A stretch of DNA of 64,000 nucleotides, from NCBI GenBank assembly GCA_017463615.1, contig JAFTOU010000009.1:1-64000 (forward strand), in the 5' to 3' direction. Of this stretch, positions 8,633 to 17,328 are shown one piece after another; the first letter of the stretch is position 1, and every line of letters begins with the position of its first letter. The DNA is from Alistipes sp. (GTDB lineage Bacteria > Bacteroidota > Bacteroidia > Bacteroidales > Rikenellaceae). Both the position numbers and the translations under genes were made by a program. Under the pieces are notes generated by a model. That model saw only the letters and a program-made list of their open reading frames with translations, was not told where the DNA came from and did no database searches.

Positions 8633-9502
8633 CTACCCCTTCAGGTCGTTTTTGAAGGTGGAGATGGTGGTGCCGGTGTGGGATTTGAAGAAGCGGCAGA
8701 GGTTGCCGCTGCCGGAGTAGCCGAGATTTTCGGCGATCTGTTTGACCGAGAGGTCGGTGGTGCGGAGAAGCTGTTTGATGGCAGAGATGGCGTTGCGGTC
8801 GATGAACTCCTTGGCCGTAAGGCCAGTGCCGTCGGAGACGATGGCAGAGAGGTATTTGGGGGTGATACAGAGGCGCTGGGCGAAGTAGGCGACCTCGCGG
8901 CAGCGTGGGGTGGCAACGACGGAGTCCACGAACTCGTCAAGCAGGCGGCGGCGATGTTTTGGCTCGGAGGTGTTGATGCGGAAGTTGCGCACGATACGGT
9001 TGAGAATCTCCATAAAGAGCGAGCGCAGCAGGGCGAGCATAATCTCGTAGCGGCAGATATTGTCGTGGTCGTTCATCTTCTCCTTGAGCATCTTCATATA
9101 CTCCAGGCGGTTGGAGTACTCGTCGTTATCGGTAAGGGTATAGACGGGGTGGTCGGCGATATGGCTGAAGAACGATGACGGGAAGTTATATATCGCCTCA
9201 TCCATCGCCTGAGCCGAGTAGCTGACCCACGAGCAGGCGAAGTCTGCCGAGGGGTTGCTAAGGCTATAGATATCGCCCGGGAAGAGGATGATTATATCGC
9301 GCGAGTGGAGGGTGTGCTCGGTGTGAAAATAGTCGTAGGTAGCCGTTCCGCCATGGCAGAGCAGGATAAATCCGCGTCGCTCCTGACTCTGCAGAAGCTC
9401 GGGCGAGAGTCCGCGCTCATAGAGTCCAACATTGATACCCGCACTCTGGCGGTTGGCGAAAGATACGCCCATAAGGTCCTTCTGGATGTTCGTAATTTCC
9501 AT
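8633..9502 (-). CDS. AraC-family transcriptional regulator, divergent from RND efflux operon
   Basis: A 289-residue AraC/XylS regulator. The start MEITNIQKDL at 9502 is chosen over an upstream ATG at 9526. An N-terminal cupin-like sensor (about 1-180) precedes two helix-turn-helix units (about 190-285), with FAQRLCITPKYLSAIV in the first and VKQIAENLGYSGSGNLCRFF in the second, the AraC consensus. It faces a three-gene efflux operon across a 131-bp gap, so local control of that pump is likely but not proven. GC-rich, like the backbone. Confidence 0.85.
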   Translation of the reverse strand: MEITNIQKDLMGVSFANRQSAGINVGLYERGLSPELLQSQERRGFILLCHGGTATYDYFHTEHTLHSRDIIILFPGDIYSLSNPSADFACSWVSYSAQAMDEAIYNFPSSFFSHIADHPVYTLTDNDEYSNRLEYMKMLKEKMNDHDNICRYEIMLALLRSLFMEILNRIVRNFRINTSEPKHRRRLLDEFVDSVVATPRCREVAYFAQRLCITPKYLSAIVSDGTGLTAKEFIDRNAISAIKQLLRTTDLSVKQIAENLGYSGSGNLCRFFKSHTGTTISTFKNDLKG

Positions 9503-9633
9503 AACTATTTCCGATTTTGACAACAAAGATAGCCATTTTTCGGAATAATTGAAAACAAGTGTAGAAAAATCGCTATCGCACTTTTAGAACATAATTCCGA
9601 CCTTTGCCGTGGAAAATTTAGGTTAAATCTACT
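9503..9633 (+). promoter_or_regulatory. Divergent regulatory gap between AraC regulator and efflux operon
   Basis: The gap has an imperfect -7 box GACCTTTG near 9598-9605 for the efflux operon. Near-inverted half sites CGGAATAAT (9541-9549) and ATAATTCCG (9591-9599) lie 41 nt apart, the second touching the promoter. They could be AraC-regulator half sites; this is pattern evidence only. Confidence 0.35.
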
Positions 9634-10734
9634 ATGAAGAAATTTACGATTTTGAAGCAGGGGGCGGTAGCTCTTTGTCTTTTTGTGATGTTGTCGTGTG
9701 GCACTCAGAGTGCGGAGCAGCCACAGCAGCAGAGTTATGCCACTGAGGTTGCGGTGGCAGAGGATGTTACTATCAACCGCAAATATTCGGCAGCCATTCG
9801 TGGTCGTCAGGATATTGACATCTACGCTCAGGTAGCGGGCACAATTACCAAGGTGTGCGTAACTGAGGGTCAGAGCGTAAAGCGTGGTCAGTCACTCTTT
9901 GTCATTGACCAGGTACCTTTTGAGGCGGCTAAGCAGATTGCCGATGCCAATGTTGAGGCGGCGGAGGCTGCAGTAGCTACTGCCGAGCTGGTGGCTAAGA
10001 GCAAGCAGAAGCTCTTTGACCGCGGCGTAGTGTCGGAGTTTGAGCTTCAGACGGCGAACAACAACTACGCAACCGCTAAGGCGCAGCTGGCACAGGCTCG
10101 CGCAGCGAAGATAAATGCAGACAACAACTACAACTATACACTGGTAAAGAGTCCAGCCGACGGCGTGGTGGGTACTATCCCTTTCCGTGTAGGTACGCTC
10201 GTATCGCCACAGACCCCAGTGCCGCTGACAACCGTTTCGGACAACTCTACGATGTATGTCTACTTCTCTATGGGCGAGAGTGCGCTGCTTGACCTTGTAT
10301 ACGAGTATGGCAGCATGGACAAGGCGCTCAAGTCTATGTCGGATGTTACCCTGCTGCTGGCAAATGGCAAGCAGTATAGCGAGGCAGGTCGCATAGAGTC
10401 CGTATCGGGTGTTATCAACACCTCTACCGGTTCGGTATCTGTGCGTGCAGCGTTCCCAAATAAGGGTCGTCTGCTCAACAGTGGCGCTTCGGGAAATATC
10501 CTGATGCCACAGCAGTATAAGGGTTGCGTTACCGTGCCTAAGAGCGCGACATACGAGATTCAGGACCAGATTTATATCTACAAGGTGGTAAACGGTGTGG
10601 CTCAGTCGTCACGCATCACCGTTGCCAAGGATAGCACTACGGAGCGATATATTGTCCTTACGGGTCTTGAGGCAGGTGAGGAGATACTCACCGAGGGAGT
10701 AGCATTTGTACACAACGGAGATAAGGTTAAGTAG
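9634..10734 (+). CDS. RND efflux periplasmic adaptor lipoprotein (AcrA/MexE-like)
   Basis: A 366-residue membrane-fusion protein. The signal peptide ends in lipobox LSCG, so it is anchored as a lipoprotein. The biotinyl-lipoyl half motif AQVAGTITKVCVTEGQSV precedes a coiled-coil hairpin rich in A, E and Q (about 105-165) and the second lipoyl half VKSPADGVVGTI; beta-barrel and membrane-proximal domains follow. It bridges the inner-membrane pump and the outer-membrane channel encoded next. Spacing to the pump gene is 6 nt, so the three genes form one operon. Confidence 0.93.
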   Translation: MKKFTILKQGAVALCLFVMLSCGTQSAEQPQQQSYATEVAVAEDVTINRKYSAAIRGRQDIDIYAQVAGTITKVCVTEGQSVKRGQSLFVIDQVPFEAAKQIADANVEAAEAAVATAELVAKSKQKLFDRGVVSEFELQTANNNYATAKAQLAQARAAKINADNNYNYTLVKSPADGVVGTIPFRVGTLVSPQTPVPLTTVSDNSTMYVYFSMGESALLDLVYEYGSMDKALKSMSDVTLLLANGKQYSEAGRIESVSGVINTSTGSVSVRAAFPNKGRLLNSGASGNILMPQQYKGCVTVPKSATYEIQDQIYIYKVVNGVAQSSRITVAKDSTTERYIVLTGLEAGEEILTEGVAFVHNGDKVK

Positions 10735-10740
10735 CAGATT

Positions 10741-13700
10741 ATGGACTATTTGAAGATTATTCGCCGACCCGTATTTGCGGTGATGTCGGCCGTAGCGATA
10801 GTCTTTTTGGGAATTGTATCGCTACTAAACCTGCCGATGGAGCAGTATCCTACTATCGCTCCTCCGACAGTTATGGTCTCTACGATGTACCCAGGTGCAA
10901 GTGCTGAGGCTATTCAGAAGAGTGTTATCGCGCCGCTGGAGCAGTCTATCAACGGCGTTGAGAATATGACCTACATGACCTCCATGGCTGCCAACAACGG
11001 TATGGTGGAGATTATGGTCTACTTCCGTCAGGGCACAGACCCCGATATGGCGGCGGTCAATGTGCAGAACCGAGTGGCAAAGGCGACCTCGCTGCTGCCT
11101 ACGGAGGTTATTCAGTATGGTGTGAGCACCATCAAGCGCCAGCCGAGTATGTTGCAGATCTTCTCTGTCTACTCGCCTGGGGGTGTCTACGACGAGGAGT
11201 TTGTGGCAAACTACACCAAGATTAACCTGCAGCCAGAGCTGCTGCGTATCAAGGGCGTAGGAGATATTGTATCCTACGGTGCGGACTACAGTATGCGTCT
11301 GTGGCTCAAGCCAGATGTTATGGCGCAGTATGGACTTGTCCCTGCCGACATCAATGGCGTGCTTGCCGAGCAGAATATTGAGGCTGCAACGGGCTCACTG
11401 GGCGAAAACTCCGACCAGCCATTCAAGTATACAATGAAGTATAGCGGACGACTGGACCGCGTGGAGGAGTTTGAGAATATGGTTATCGCCTCTACCCCAT
11501 CGGGCGAGGTGCTCCGACTCAAGGATGTGGCTACCGTTGAGTTAGGTTCGCTGAACTATGAGTTCTCCGAGACCCTGAATGGCTATCCGGGCACTACCTG
11601 TATGGTCTTCCAGACGGCGGGCTCAAATGCTGTGGAGATTATCGGCGAGGTAAACGCCTTCCTTGAGAAGGCTAAGCGCGATATGCCAGAGGGTCTGGAT
11701 ATTCAGGTGATGTTCTCGACCAACGACTTCCTCTTTGCATCTATCCAGAATGTAATCTGGACGCTTATCATCGCCATCATCCTCGTTACGCTGGTGGTAT
11801 TCTTCTTCCTGCAGGACTACCGCGCAACGCTTATTCCGGTGCTCTCTACGCTGGTATCTGTGGTGGGTACTTTCGCCTTTATATCTATTATGGGGTGGAG
11901 TATCAACCTGCTTACACTCTTTGCCCTTGTGCTTGTTATCGGTACGGTGGTGGATAACTCCATCGTTATCGTGGAGGCGGTGCAGAGTAAGTTTGATATG
12001 GGATATAAGTCGGCTATGCTCGCTACGCGCGACGGTATGAAGGATGTAACCTCGGCAGTGCTTAGCTGTACGCTGGTATTTATGGCGGTGTTTATCCCAG
12101 TATCGTTTATGAGCGGTACGACGGGTACCTTCTACACCCAGTTTGGTATCACTATGGCGGTATCGGTGGGTATCTCGGCTCTGAACTCGCTCACTATGTG
12201 TCCTGCACTCTGCGCAATACTTATGCGCCCTGTTGAGAGCGAGGAGGGCAAGACCACTATGCTTGACCGCGTGCGTAAGGCCTACGCCGTAAGCTACGGA
12301 GCTACGCTGAAGCGATATGTGGGCGGTGTGAAGTGGTTTATAGAGCATAAGGTGGTAACTGCCGTTCTGGTCGTAGTATCTTTTGTGGCGCTGTTCTACC
12401 TTATGAAGACCACTCCTACAGGACTTGTTCCAGACGAGGACTTGGGTACTATGTTCGTGGATGTTGCCGCAGCGCCAGGCTCTTCACTGGAGCAGACCGA
12501 GCAGGTGCTCCACCAGGTGGAGGCTATACTCAAGGCTACGCCAGAGGTTACAAACTACTCTATGACAGGCGGTTACAGTATGATTTCGGGCGTAGGTACT
12601 TCATATGGTATGTTCGTCGTTAAGTTCAAGCCGTGGTCGGAGCGTACAGATGCCGCGTCGCACTCAAGTGCCATTATCGGTCGCTTTATGGGTGCTGTGC
12701 AGTCTATCAAGAATGCCAAGATTTTCGCCTTCGCGCCGCCGATGATTACCGGTTATGGTAACTCTAACGGCTTTGAGCTCCATGTTCAGGATAAGACGGG
12801 TGGCGACATCAAGAATCTGGAGCAGATAACCGGCCGCTTTATCGGTGCGCTGAATGCTCGCCCAGAGATTGCTATGGCATATAGCACCTTCTCGTCCAAC
12901 TATCCGCAGTATCGCGTAGATGTAGATGCGGCGAAGTGTAAGCGTGCAGGCGTATCGCCACGCGAGGTACTCTCTACTATCGGTGGCTACTACGGCGGTG
13001 TATATGCGTCGCAGTTCAACCGCTTTACCAAGGTCTACTATGTTGTCACTCAGGCAGCTCCAGAGTACCGCGAGGATAGAGCTTCGCTTGAGAATATCTA
13101 CCTCCGCACTCCGCAGGGTATGGCTCCGGTATCTGAGTTCGCAACCCTGACTAAGGAGTACGGTACCGAGACCCTCTCGCGCTTTAACCTCTACAACAGT
13201 ATCCTTGTCTCTGGTGCCGCAGCGCCTGGATATTCGTCGGGAGATGCTATTGAGGCGATTGCCGAGGTGGCTGAGAGCGCACTGCCACGCGGCTACGGAT
13301 ATGAGTTCTCGGGCATGACCCGCGAGCAGGCGCAGAGCTCGGACAATACGGTCTTTATCTTCGTCGTAATCCTTGTGCTGGTATATATCATCCTCGCCTC
13401 GCTCTACGAGAGTATCTTCATCCCATTTGCCGTGCTGCTCTCCGTGCCATTTGGTCTTGCAGGTAGCTTCCTCTTTGCGCAGCTCTTCGGGTTGGAGAAC
13501 AACATCTACCTCCAGACGGGACTCATCATGCTTATCGGTCTGCTTGCCAAGACAGCCATCCTCATCACCCAGTACGCCTCGGAGGGTCGTCGCTGCGGTA
13601 TGAGCATTGAGGAGGCGGCATTTACAGCGGCCAAGGAGCGTCTGCGCCCAATTCTGATGACGGCGCTGACCATGGTCTTCGGTATGCTGCCGATGATGTT

Positions 13701-13908
13701 CGCCTCGGGCGTAGGTGCAAATGGTAACCGCTCGCTCGGTACTGGTGCTGTGGGTGGTATGCTCGTAGGTACGCTGGCACTGCTCTTCATCGTTCCGGTG
13801 CTCTTCGTTGTCTGCCAGCATATTCAGGAGTACTTCAAGACCCCGGAGCTTAAGCGACCAGACGAGGCTCGCCGTGCAGAAATTAAGGATTTAAGAGAGA
13901 ATAGATAG
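10741..13908 (+). CDS. RND-family inner-membrane efflux pump (HAE1/AcrB-like)
   Basis: A 1055-residue hydrophobe/amphiphile efflux pump with the 12-helix, two-large-loop layout. The N-terminus has the family PMEQYPTIAPPTV stretch; TM10 keeps the proton-relay lysine in GLLAKTAIL (K937). The TM4 relay that is normally Asp-Asp reads VVDNSIV: D405 is kept and the second position is N406. Substrate cannot be predicted. The stop is immediately followed by the outer-membrane factor gene. Function as a proton-driven pump is firm for the family; the TM4 change is the one oddity. Confidence 0.93.
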   Translation: MDYLKIIRRPVFAVMSAVAIVFLGIVSLLNLPMEQYPTIAPPTVMVSTMYPGASAEAIQKSVIAPLEQSINGVENMTYMTSMAANNGMVEIMVYFRQGTDPDMAAVNVQNRVAKATSLLPTEVIQYGVSTIKRQPSMLQIFSVYSPGGVYDEEFVANYTKINLQPELLRIKGVGDIVSYGADYSMRLWLKPDVMAQYGLVPADINGVLAEQNIEAATGSLGENSDQPFKYTMKYSGRLDRVEEFENMVIASTPSGEVLRLKDVATVELGSLNYEFSETLNGYPGTTCMVFQTAGSNAVEIIGEVNAFLEKAKRDMPEGLDIQVMFSTNDFLFASIQNVIWTLIIAIILVTLVVFFFLQDYRATLIPVLSTLVSVVGTFAFISIMGWSINLLTLFALVLVIGTVVDNSIVIVEAVQSKFDMGYKSAMLATRDGMKDVTSAVLSCTLVFMAVFIPVSFMSGTTGTFYTQFGITMAVSVGISALNSLTMCPALCAILMRPVESEEGKTTMLDRVRKAYAVSYGATLKRYVGGVKWFIEHKVVTAVLVVVSFVALFYLMKTTPTGLVPDEDLGTMFVDVAAAPGSSLEQTEQVLHQVEAILKATPEVTNYSMTGGYSMISGVGTSYGMFVVKFKPWSERTDAASHSSAIIGRFMGAVQSIKNAKIFAFAPPMITGYGNSNGFELHVQDKTGGDIKNLEQITGRFIGALNARPEIAMAYSTFSSNYPQYRVDVDAAKCKRAGVSPREVLSTIGGYYGGVYASQFNRFTKVYYVVTQAAPEYREDRASLENIYLRTPQGMAPVSEFATLTKEYGTETLSRFNLYNSILVSGAAAPGYSSGDAIEAIAEVAESALPRGYGYEFSGMTREQAQSSDNTVFIFVVILVLVYIILASLYESIFIPFAVLLSVPFGLAGSFLFAQLFGLENNIYLQTGLIMLIGLLAKTAILITQYASEGRRCGMSIEEAAFTAAKERLRPILMTALTMVFGMLPMMFASGVGANGNRSLGTGAVGGMLVGTLALLFIVPVLFVVCQHIQEYFKTPELKRPDEARRAEIKDLRENR

Positions 13909-15288
13909 ATGAAAAAGATACTCATTATCACCGCATTAGCCCTGCTGACCAGCAGCTGCGGTATATACAGAAAATATAGTCGTCCCGTAGAGATAGAGCC
14001 CTCTACAGCAACGCTCTATCGTGGCACTGCTGCCGAAGCTACAGACTCACTCCGCTCATTGGGCAAGCTCGGCTGGCGAGAGATGTTTACCGATAAGTGC
14101 CTCCAGCGACTGATAGATACAGCCCTTGTCCGCAACACCAACCTGCGCACAGCACACCTGCGCGTAGAGGAGGCTGAGGCGGCACTCAAGGCTGCAAAGT
14201 TGGCATATGTTCCATCCTTCGGCTTCGCCCCTAATGGCGCCGTAAATAGCTTTGACTACGCCAAGGCGACATGGCTCTATAGCGTGCCCGTTACGGCAAG
14301 CTGGCAGGTAGATGTCTTCGGAAATATCACCACCGCCAAGCGCCGCGCTAAGGCCGCTGCCGAGTGTAGCCGCGACTACCGCGACGCCGTGCAGACGCAG
14401 ATTGTTGCCGCTGTGGCAAACAACTACTACACCCTGCTAACCCTTGACGCGCAGCTCGCCATAGCCCGCAAAACAGCAAATAGCTGGGGCGAGATAGTAT
14501 CAACTATGCGCCTGCTCAAGGATGCAGGTATGGGCAACGAGGCCTCTGTCCGCCAGATGGAGGCATCCTACTACGCCGTAAGTACTATGGTGCAAGACCT
14601 TGAGCATCAGGTCTTTGAGCTTGAGAACGCCCTCTGTATGATTCTGGCGCAGTCGCCACAGTATATTGAGCGTACAACCCTCGCCGAGCAGGTTATGCCC
14701 GAGCAGCTCTACACCGGTGTGCCCGTAGCACTTCTCGCTGCACGCCCCGATGTCAGAGCCGCAGAGAAGGGTCTGGAGCAGGCATTCTATGGCGTAGCAT
14801 CTGCACGCGCTGCCCTCTATCCATCCCTCAACCTCTCAGGCGTACTCGGCTGGACAAATAATGTGGGTAGCGTGGTGGTAAACCCAGGCTCACTGCTCTG
14901 GAACGCCGCCCTCTCGCTCTTCCAGCCGATATTCCAGAATGGACAGCTCCGCGCAAGACTCAAGATTTCAAAGCTGCAAGCGGAGGAGTCCCTGCTCGCC
15001 TTCCAGCAGACACTCCTTGAGGCGGGAAATCAGGTGAACTCTGCCCTTGAGCATACCACCACAGCACGCAATAAGGCCGCGCTGATAGCTAAGCAGGTGG
15101 AGGCGCTGGCTGCCGCCGCAGAGAGCACCGAGCTGATGATGGAACACGGCTCGGCAACATACCTCGAGGTGCTCGTCGCTCGCCAGTCCCTGCTTGACGC
15201 CGAACTGAGCCAGTGTAGCAACACCCTCGCCCAAATCCAAGGCGTGGTAAACCTCTATACCGCCCTCGGCGGCGGAGTGACGGAGTAG
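13909..15288 (+). CDS. Outer-membrane efflux channel lipoprotein (TolC/NodT-like)
   Basis: A 459-residue outer-membrane factor starting on the base after the pump stop codon. The signal peptide ends with lipobox SSCG. Two repeats of long alpha-helical coiled coil (about 70-230 and 280-450) each carry the OEP-family pattern, for example LRTAHLRVEEAEAALKAA and LLAARPDVRAAEKGLEQA. It completes the tripartite pump as trimeric exit duct. Downstream comes a structured repeat rather than a simple terminator. Confidence 0.92.
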   Translation: MKKILIITALALLTSSCGIYRKYSRPVEIEPSTATLYRGTAAEATDSLRSLGKLGWREMFTDKCLQRLIDTALVRNTNLRTAHLRVEEAEAALKAAKLAYVPSFGFAPNGAVNSFDYAKATWLYSVPVTASWQVDVFGNITTAKRRAKAAAECSRDYRDAVQTQIVAAVANNYYTLLTLDAQLAIARKTANSWGEIVSTMRLLKDAGMGNEASVRQMEASYYAVSTMVQDLEHQVFELENALCMILAQSPQYIERTTLAEQVMPEQLYTGVPVALLAARPDVRAAEKGLEQAFYGVASARAALYPSLNLSGVLGWTNNVGSVVVNPGSLLWNAALSLFQPIFQNGQLRARLKISKLQAEESLLAFQQTLLEAGNQVNSALEHTTTARNKAALIAKQVEALAAAAESTELMMEHGSATYLEVLVARQSLLDAELSQCSNTLAQIQGVVNLYTALGGGVTE

Positions 15289-15292
15289 CGAT

Positions 15293-15485
15293 AGTACCGT
15301 CCCTTTTCTGAAGAAAAGTGACCCAAAAGACTTTCGGCAAAACTTCGTTTTGCTCCCATTCGCTGCGGATTTAGGATAGCCTGCGGCTATTACAATAAAA
15401 GATAGTCCATCTTTCGGTTTCAAGCAAGCTTGACCTTAGAGGGCTATCTTTTCTTGTACCATCTACGATGGTTTTCCTAAACCCG
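15293..15485 (+). repeat. Four-way-junction intergenic repeat, copy 1
   Basis: The 5' part (15295-15336) is identical to 32211-32252 and holds the small hairpin CTTTTCT-GA-AGAAAAG. Then come hairpin 0 (GCAAAAC-TTC-GTTTTGC), an outer stem CGGATTTAGGA (15366-15376) with TCCTAAACCCG (15475-15485), and inside it three hairpins: ATAGCC-TGC-GGCTAT (15376-15390), AAAAGATAGTCC / GGGCTATCTTTT (15397-15452, capped by TCAAGC/GCTTGA) and ACCATC-TAC-GATGGT (15458-15472). Stem sequences differ from the other copies but the layout is the same. It may also end the efflux transcript. Confidence 0.75.
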
Positions 15486-15560
15486 AATAGAAATCAACTC
15501 TCGTCGCGCAGCGACACCGCTGAAAAGCCAATGGCCAATAGCTAATAGCCAATGGCTAAA
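15486..15560 (+). repeat. Linker plus GCCAATGGC-type short repeat array, copy 1
   Basis: This stretch carries a triloop hairpin GTCGC-GCA-GCGAC followed by several tandem variants of the 12-mer AGCCAATGGCTA. The same sequence occurs inverted at about 40801-40890, close to base for base over about 85 bp including part of the preceding element. The rest of the gap to 15737 is AT-rich; no further gene is seen in it. Confidence 0.7.
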
Positions 15561-15737
15561 TATTCAACGGCCACAATCTGGCTGAAAAGCAACTATTTAT
15601 ATAAAATATGTTGCATAATTTTACTTTTATTTTTGTTTTTATTGGAAATTGTTACTATTTTCGTGGTGGGAAACGGTAGTTCCTAAGTTGTGCGCACTGA
15701 ATAGCTACGATTTCCTGAACCACAAAAATTTATTTTT

Positions 15738-16721
15738 ATGAAAATGACGAACAATTTATGTTCCACTTCCTGCTCGTCTAATTCAACTTTGCCCGAGCCG
15801 GGATTTTATTTATGTACCATTAAAGCCGGCGATACACTTGTTATTGAGCAAGACGAAACAAATCGTCTGCTCTTCCTTAGAAGCGGTAGCTTCACAATTT
15901 CATCTGCCGAAAGGTCGGACTACACCGTAGAGGAGTCCAATGTGCTCTTCCTCTCGCGTGCATACAGCTACACACTCGTTGCCCAGAGTGATTGCTCTAT
16001 TCTCTTTGCGCGCTTTGTTACTGGTAGCCTTACAAACGAGGGCGAGACCTATCGCACCATAGCTGCCGAGGTTGCAAAGGTATCCTACCACTTCGCAGCG
16101 CTGCCTATTGTGCCGGTGCTTGCAAATCTTGTGGAGGCAACTGTATTCTATCTTGAGAGCAACATCAACGCCGCTGCTCTCCACCGTGCCAAGATTGAGG
16201 AGATGTTCGTAATCTTCCGCCACTTCTACTCGCGCGAGGATTTCCTGCGGATATTCTACAGTCTGTTTAACAACAATATGTCGTTCCGTACGCTTGTTAT
16301 CAACAACGCACCGAATGCCAAGAATGTAGAGGCGCTGGCCAAGCTCTGCGGCCATAGCCTTTCGCACTTCAAGCTACTCTTCAGCCAGCACTTTGACCAG
16401 ACGCCTTATGTGTGGATGCAGATGCACCGTGCTGTGGAGATTAGCGCCCTGCTAAACGACACCTCTATCCCTATCAAGAGTATTATCAAGAAGTACGGCT
16501 TTACCAGCCACGGTCACTTCTCTCTCTTCTGCCGCAAGTTCTTGAGCGATACCCCACGCTCGCTGCGCCGTCGTAGCCACCTGGGCATCATCGCCACCAT
16601 TGAGGATGTGAAGAAGAATCTGGAGCGCTCCCGCCGCCAAACCCAGGCGGGCAAAAAGGGCTCCGAGCCTACTGTCACCCCTCGCCGCCGCGGCCGTCCC
16701 CGCAAAAACGAGGTGAGATAA
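15738..16721 (+). CDS. AraC-family regulator with basic AT-hook-like tail
   Basis: A 327-residue protein. Residues about 15-110 look like a cupin-type sensor; the AraC DNA-binding region is at about 195-280, with LAKLCGHSLSHFKLLFSQHF in the first helix-turn-helix and IIKKYGFTSHGHFSLFCRKF in the second. After the HTH an extra 45 residues end in RRRGRPRKNE, an AT-hook core (RGRP) rarely attached to AraC proteins. No adjacent target gene suggests itself; it is a single-gene unit bounded by a repeat cluster and a terminator. Regulatory role is firm, target unknown. Confidence 0.85.
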   Translation: MKMTNNLCSTSCSSNSTLPEPGFYLCTIKAGDTLVIEQDETNRLLFLRSGSFTISSAERSDYTVEESNVLFLSRAYSYTLVAQSDCSILFARFVTGSLTNEGETYRTIAAEVAKVSYHFAALPIVPVLANLVEATVFYLESNINAAALHRAKIEEMFVIFRHFYSREDFLRIFYSLFNNNMSFRTLVINNAPNAKNVEALAKLCGHSLSHFKLLFSQHFDQTPYVWMQMHRAVEISALLNDTSIPIKSIIKKYGFTSHGHFSLFCRKFLSDTPRSLRRRSHLGIIATIEDVKKNLERSRRQTQAGKKGSEPTVTPRRRGRPRKNEVR

Positions 16722-16729
16722 TTCCCCAC

Positions 16730-16758
16730 TCGGCTTCCTTTCGGAGGCCGATTTTTTT
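16730..16758 (+). terminator. Terminator of the AraC gene
   Basis: TCGGCTTCC-TT-TCGGAGGCCGA hairpin followed by T7, directly after the AraC stop. Confidence 0.8.
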
Positions 16759-16768
16759 GTCGTAACAC

Positions 16769-16797
16769 AAAAAAGAGACTTTGCAGTCTCTTTTTTT
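16769..16797 (-). terminator. Terminator of the nitroreductase operon (bidirectional)
   Basis: AAAAAAGAGACT-TTGC-AGTCTCTTTTTTT; it overlaps the nitroreductase stop codon and has A/T tails on both sides, so it can serve both convergent units. Confidence 0.8.
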
Positions 16798-17326
16798 ACT
16801 TGTGCCAAATCACATCCTTGGCGTAGTCGTACTCGGGCAGAGGTTTGGGTTCGTAGTCCGAGTAGCCGAGGGCGATGACGCACTCTACGGCCCAATCGGC
16901 TGGCAGGTCTATGAAGGTGCGCAGGTAGTCTATAGCCTGCTCGCCCTCTGGGGCATCCTTCAGGCGTGGGCGACCATCTACATGCACCCAGCAGCTGGCA
17001 AGGCCGGCATCCACAACTGCGAGCTGGAGGATGGTTGCGCTGATAGCGCAGTTTTCACGCCACAGGTCGGTCTTGGTGGTATCGGCCGCGATGATGATTG
17101 CCGCAGGGACATCCTTCATAAACTCCGAGCCATAGTCGCGCAGCTTAGCGAGGCGCTCAATGGTCGGCTTATCGTCCACGATGATAAATCGTGTGGTGTG
17201 CATATTGCGCGACGAAGGCGCTGTAAGTGCCTGATTGACAATATCAAGCAGCTTCTCTCGCTCTACTGCCTTAGGAAGGAAGCGGCGAGTAGAACGGCGC
17301 TTATTAAGTATCGTTTTAAGTTCCAT
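16796..17326 (-). CDS. Nitroreductase-family FMN oxidoreductase
   Basis: A 176-residue nitroreductase. The N-terminal RRSTRRF FMN-phosphate site and APSSRNMHTTRFIIV are typical, as is the late IALGY glycine segment. Such enzymes use NAD(P)H to reduce nitro groups, quinones or flavins; the substrate is unknown. It is the last gene of a minus-strand run, only 2 nt after the GH27 gene. Confidence 0.88.
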   Translation of the reverse strand: MELKTILNKRRSTRRFLPKAVEREKLLDIVNQALTAPSSRNMHTTRFIIVDDKPTIERLAKLRDYGSEFMKDVPAAIIIAADTTKTDLWRENCAISATILQLAVVDAGLASCWVHVDGRPRLKDAPEGEQAIDYLRTFIDLPADWAVECVIALGYSDYEPKPLPEYDYAKDVIWHK

Positions 17327-17328
17327 AA

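Noticed and set aside
8678..9178. Plus-strand open frame opposite the AraC gene
   Set aside because: A low-complexity shadow; the AraC protein on the minus strand has both HTH motifs.
12664..13821. Long minus-strand open frame of about 385 codons inside the RND pump gene
   Set aside because: Rich in R, H and E with no domain; a shadow of the GC-rich pump gene.
15300..15423. Minus-strand peptide containing KSFGSLFFRKGTV, also seen at about 32215-32280
   Set aside because: The shared peptide arises because the DNA repeat is identical there; downstream sequence and frames diverge while hairpins are kept.
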